From: an uncultured Lactobacillus sp.
Lineage (GTDB): Bacteria > Bacillota > Bacilli > Lactobacillales > Lactobacillaceae
DNA length: 7,684 nucleotides
Assembly (NCBI GenBank): GCA_946409675.1
Contig: CAMJXI010000044.1
Coordinates: forward strand, 1 to 7,684
Reading direction: 5' to 3'
Shown piece by piece: positions 7,140 to 7,684 of this stretch. A model generated the notes under the pieces. That model was not told the origin of the DNA, searched no databases, and saw only the letters and a program-made list of their open reading frames with translations. Every line of letters begins with the position of its first letter. Position 1 is the first letter of the stretch. The translations under genes were made by a program, and so were the position numbers.

Positions 7140-7199
7140 GACTAATTAGGTCTTACCTTTTCCAAGGTATTTCGATAAAAATCTAATTAGTCTTTTTTT
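7140..7199 (+). terminator. Two-tier hairpin terminator after the yigZ-family gene
   Basis: A perfect 10-bp outer stem GACTAATTAG (7140-7149) with CTAATTAGTC (7183-7192) runs straight into seven T residues at 7193-7199. Inside the loop is a second hairpin, TACCTT (7154-7159) with AAGGTA (7164-7169) around TTCC. It starts nine bases after the stop codon. The T run ends two bases before the next gene's -35 box, insulating that promoter. Confidence 0.92.
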
Positions 7200-7200
7200 G

Positions 7201-7229
7201 TTGACTTTATTTACGCGATGATTGATAAT
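7201..7229 (+). promoter_or_regulatory. Promoter of the sdpRI-like operon
   Basis: TTGACT at 7201-7206 (5 of 6 with the -35 consensus), a 17-nt spacer and GATAAT at 7224-7229 (5 of 6 with the -10 consensus) form a strong sigma-A-type promoter. The start would be near 7236, giving a leader of about 32 nt. The -10 overlaps the operator palindrome. Confidence 0.88.
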
Positions 7230-7256
7230 CTATTTAGAAATATTTCGAAATAGATT
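7227..7256. promoter_or_regulatory. Palindromic operator, probable SdpR binding site
   Basis: A 30-bp palindrome spans 7227-7256 with one mismatched pair (A7236 against G7247); its outer 9-bp arms AATCTATTT and AAATAGATT are exact. It also reads as two tandem sites, TATTTAGAAATA (7231-7242) and TATTTCGAAATA (7241-7252), with a 10-bp period, so two dimers could sit on one face of the DNA. It covers the -10 edge and the transcription start, so binding would repress. The adjacent repressor gene is the obvious ligand; this is inferred. Confidence 0.8.
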
Positions 7257-7267
7257 GGAGAAGGAAA

Positions 7268-7558
7268 ATGGCAATTGGACAAACCTTAAAAGTAATCTCC
7301 GACCCTGTCCGCCGGGAAATTCTCGAATTTCTGAAGAACGAGCCGCAAACCGCTGGTGCGATCTCAGACCAGTTCAACCTCTCAAAAGCTACCGTTTCCT
7401 ATCACCTCAAGCTTTTAAAGGAAGCCGGCCTGATCGATGAACACAAAGACAAAAATTTTATTTTCTACGAACTAAATGCCAGTGTCTTCCAAGAAGTGTT
7501 GAACTGGATTTATAACTTAGCCTTAGGAGGCAATAACGATGACCAAAACAAAAATTAG
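7268..7558 (+). CDS. sdpR: ArsR-family repressor, SdpR-like autorepressor
   Basis: The 96-residue product is one winged helix-turn-helix domain. It has an ISDPVRREILEFL opening at 10-22, typical of SdpR, and a recognition helix around LSKATVSYHLKLL (38-50). The wing contains KNFIFYELN at 62-70. There is no cysteine in the protein, so the CxC metal site of classical ArsR/SmtB sensors is absent, and the NWIYNL segment near the end resembles B. subtilis SdpR. In B. subtilis, SdpR represses sdpRI until toxin-bound SdpI holds it at the membrane. GGAG at 7257-7260 lies 7 nt before the ATG. The gene overlaps the next start by 20 nt in another frame and carries that gene's ribosome binding site. Another small ArsR-type repressor role is possible, but the sdpI neighbour supports this call. 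Confidence 0.88.
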   Translation: MAIGQTLKVISDPVRREILEFLKNEPQTAGAISDQFNLSKATVSYHLKLLKEAGLIDEHKDKNFIFYELNASVFQEVLNWIYNLALGGNNDDQNKN

Positions 7559-7639
7559 AGAATTAATTCTCTCGTTGATTGTAATTCTCTTGCCCATCAT
7601 CTATGGCGTGATGATTTACAACGACTTACCAAATCAAAT
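7539..7639 (+). CDS. sdpI: SdpI-like immunity/signalling membrane protein (3' truncated by contig end)
   Basis: An ATG at 7539-7541 follows a perfect AGGAGG at 7525-7530 with 8-nt spacing. The 33 complete codons before the adapter give a positively charged start (MTKTKIRE), then a hydrophobic helix of about 18 residues (LILSLIVILLPIIYGVMI) and YNDLPNQ. A helix followed by a Leu-Pro motif of this kind is typical of the N-terminus of SdpI-family proteins. In B. subtilis, SdpI gives immunity to the SdpC toxin and controls SdpR. The frame stays open into the adapter, but nothing after 7639 is genomic. Most of the protein is missing, so identity rests on this segment, the SdpR-like neighbour and the 20-nt overlap. 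Confidence 0.75.
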
Positions 7640-7684
7640 AGATCGGAAGAGCACACGTCTGAACTCCAGTCACCAATGGAAATC
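7640..7684 (+). other. Illumina index adapter with 8-base index (not genomic)
   Basis: AGATCGGAAGAGC begins at 7640 and the standard TruSeq index adapter continues to GTCAC at 7673. The next eight bases CAATGGAA (7674-7681) sit where the sample index goes, followed by ATC, the start of the constant adapter tail. This is what an untrimmed read 1 gives when it reads through a short insert. The sequence should be masked. Confidence 0.98.

Noticed and set aside
7222..7440. Open frame overlapping the sdpR start in another frame
   Set aside because: It crosses the promoter and operator and is out of frame with the clearly conserved ArsR-type domain.
1..7684. Mobile elements, CRISPR arrays, tRNA or rRNA genes, prophage or defence genes
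   Set aside because: No transposase, spaced direct repeats, attachment sites, cloverleaf or rRNA-like sequence was seen; the window is packed with core genes.

Overview
The window is a chromosomal segment of a Gram-positive Firmicute, most likely a member of the Lactobacillaceae. The evidence is the gene order comFA-comFC-hpf-secA-prfB, a long-form ribosome hibernation factor, a SecA without the C-terminal zinc tail, strong AGGAG-type ribosome binding sites and moderate GC by eye. Genus cannot be fixed from the sequence alone. Both ends are not biological: positions 1-46 and 7640-7684 are Illumina TruSeq-type adapter, the right end still carrying an 8-base index. The true insert is about 47-7639.

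Left block, all on the minus strand and read right to left. comFA and comFC (6452-4436) overlap by 8 nt and encode the DNA-uptake ATPase and its zinc-finger/phosphoribosyltransferase-like partner. hpf (4355-3792) has its own good sigma-A-type promoter, a catabolite-response-like site just after the expected transcription start, and a clear terminator. secA (3662-1266) encodes the Sec translocase motor and ends in a hairpin that includes its stop codon. prfB (1185-69) encodes release factor 2 and needs a programmed +1 frameshift at an in-frame UGA. Three codons of a further gene, probably ftsE, survive before the left adapter.

Right block, plus strand. A YigZ/YvyE (IMPACT) family gene starts at a TTG at 6493, divergent from comFA with only about 40 nt between them, and ends in a large terminator. 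A compact promoter then drives an SdpR-type ArsR-family repressor overlapping the start of an SdpI-type membrane protein, which is cut by the right adapter after 33 codons. The promoter carries a near-perfect 30-bp palindrome that also reads as two tandem 12-bp sites, a likely autoregulatory operator.

The genes cover protein export, translation termination, ribosome hibernation, competence and a probable toxin-immunity/signalling pair. I found no convincing undescribed system. The most useful observations are the SdpR operator, the cre-like site at hpf, the prfB recoding site that simple gene calling misses, the hairpin between secA and prfB, and the adapter contamination. No stretch over 300 bases lacks a gene.
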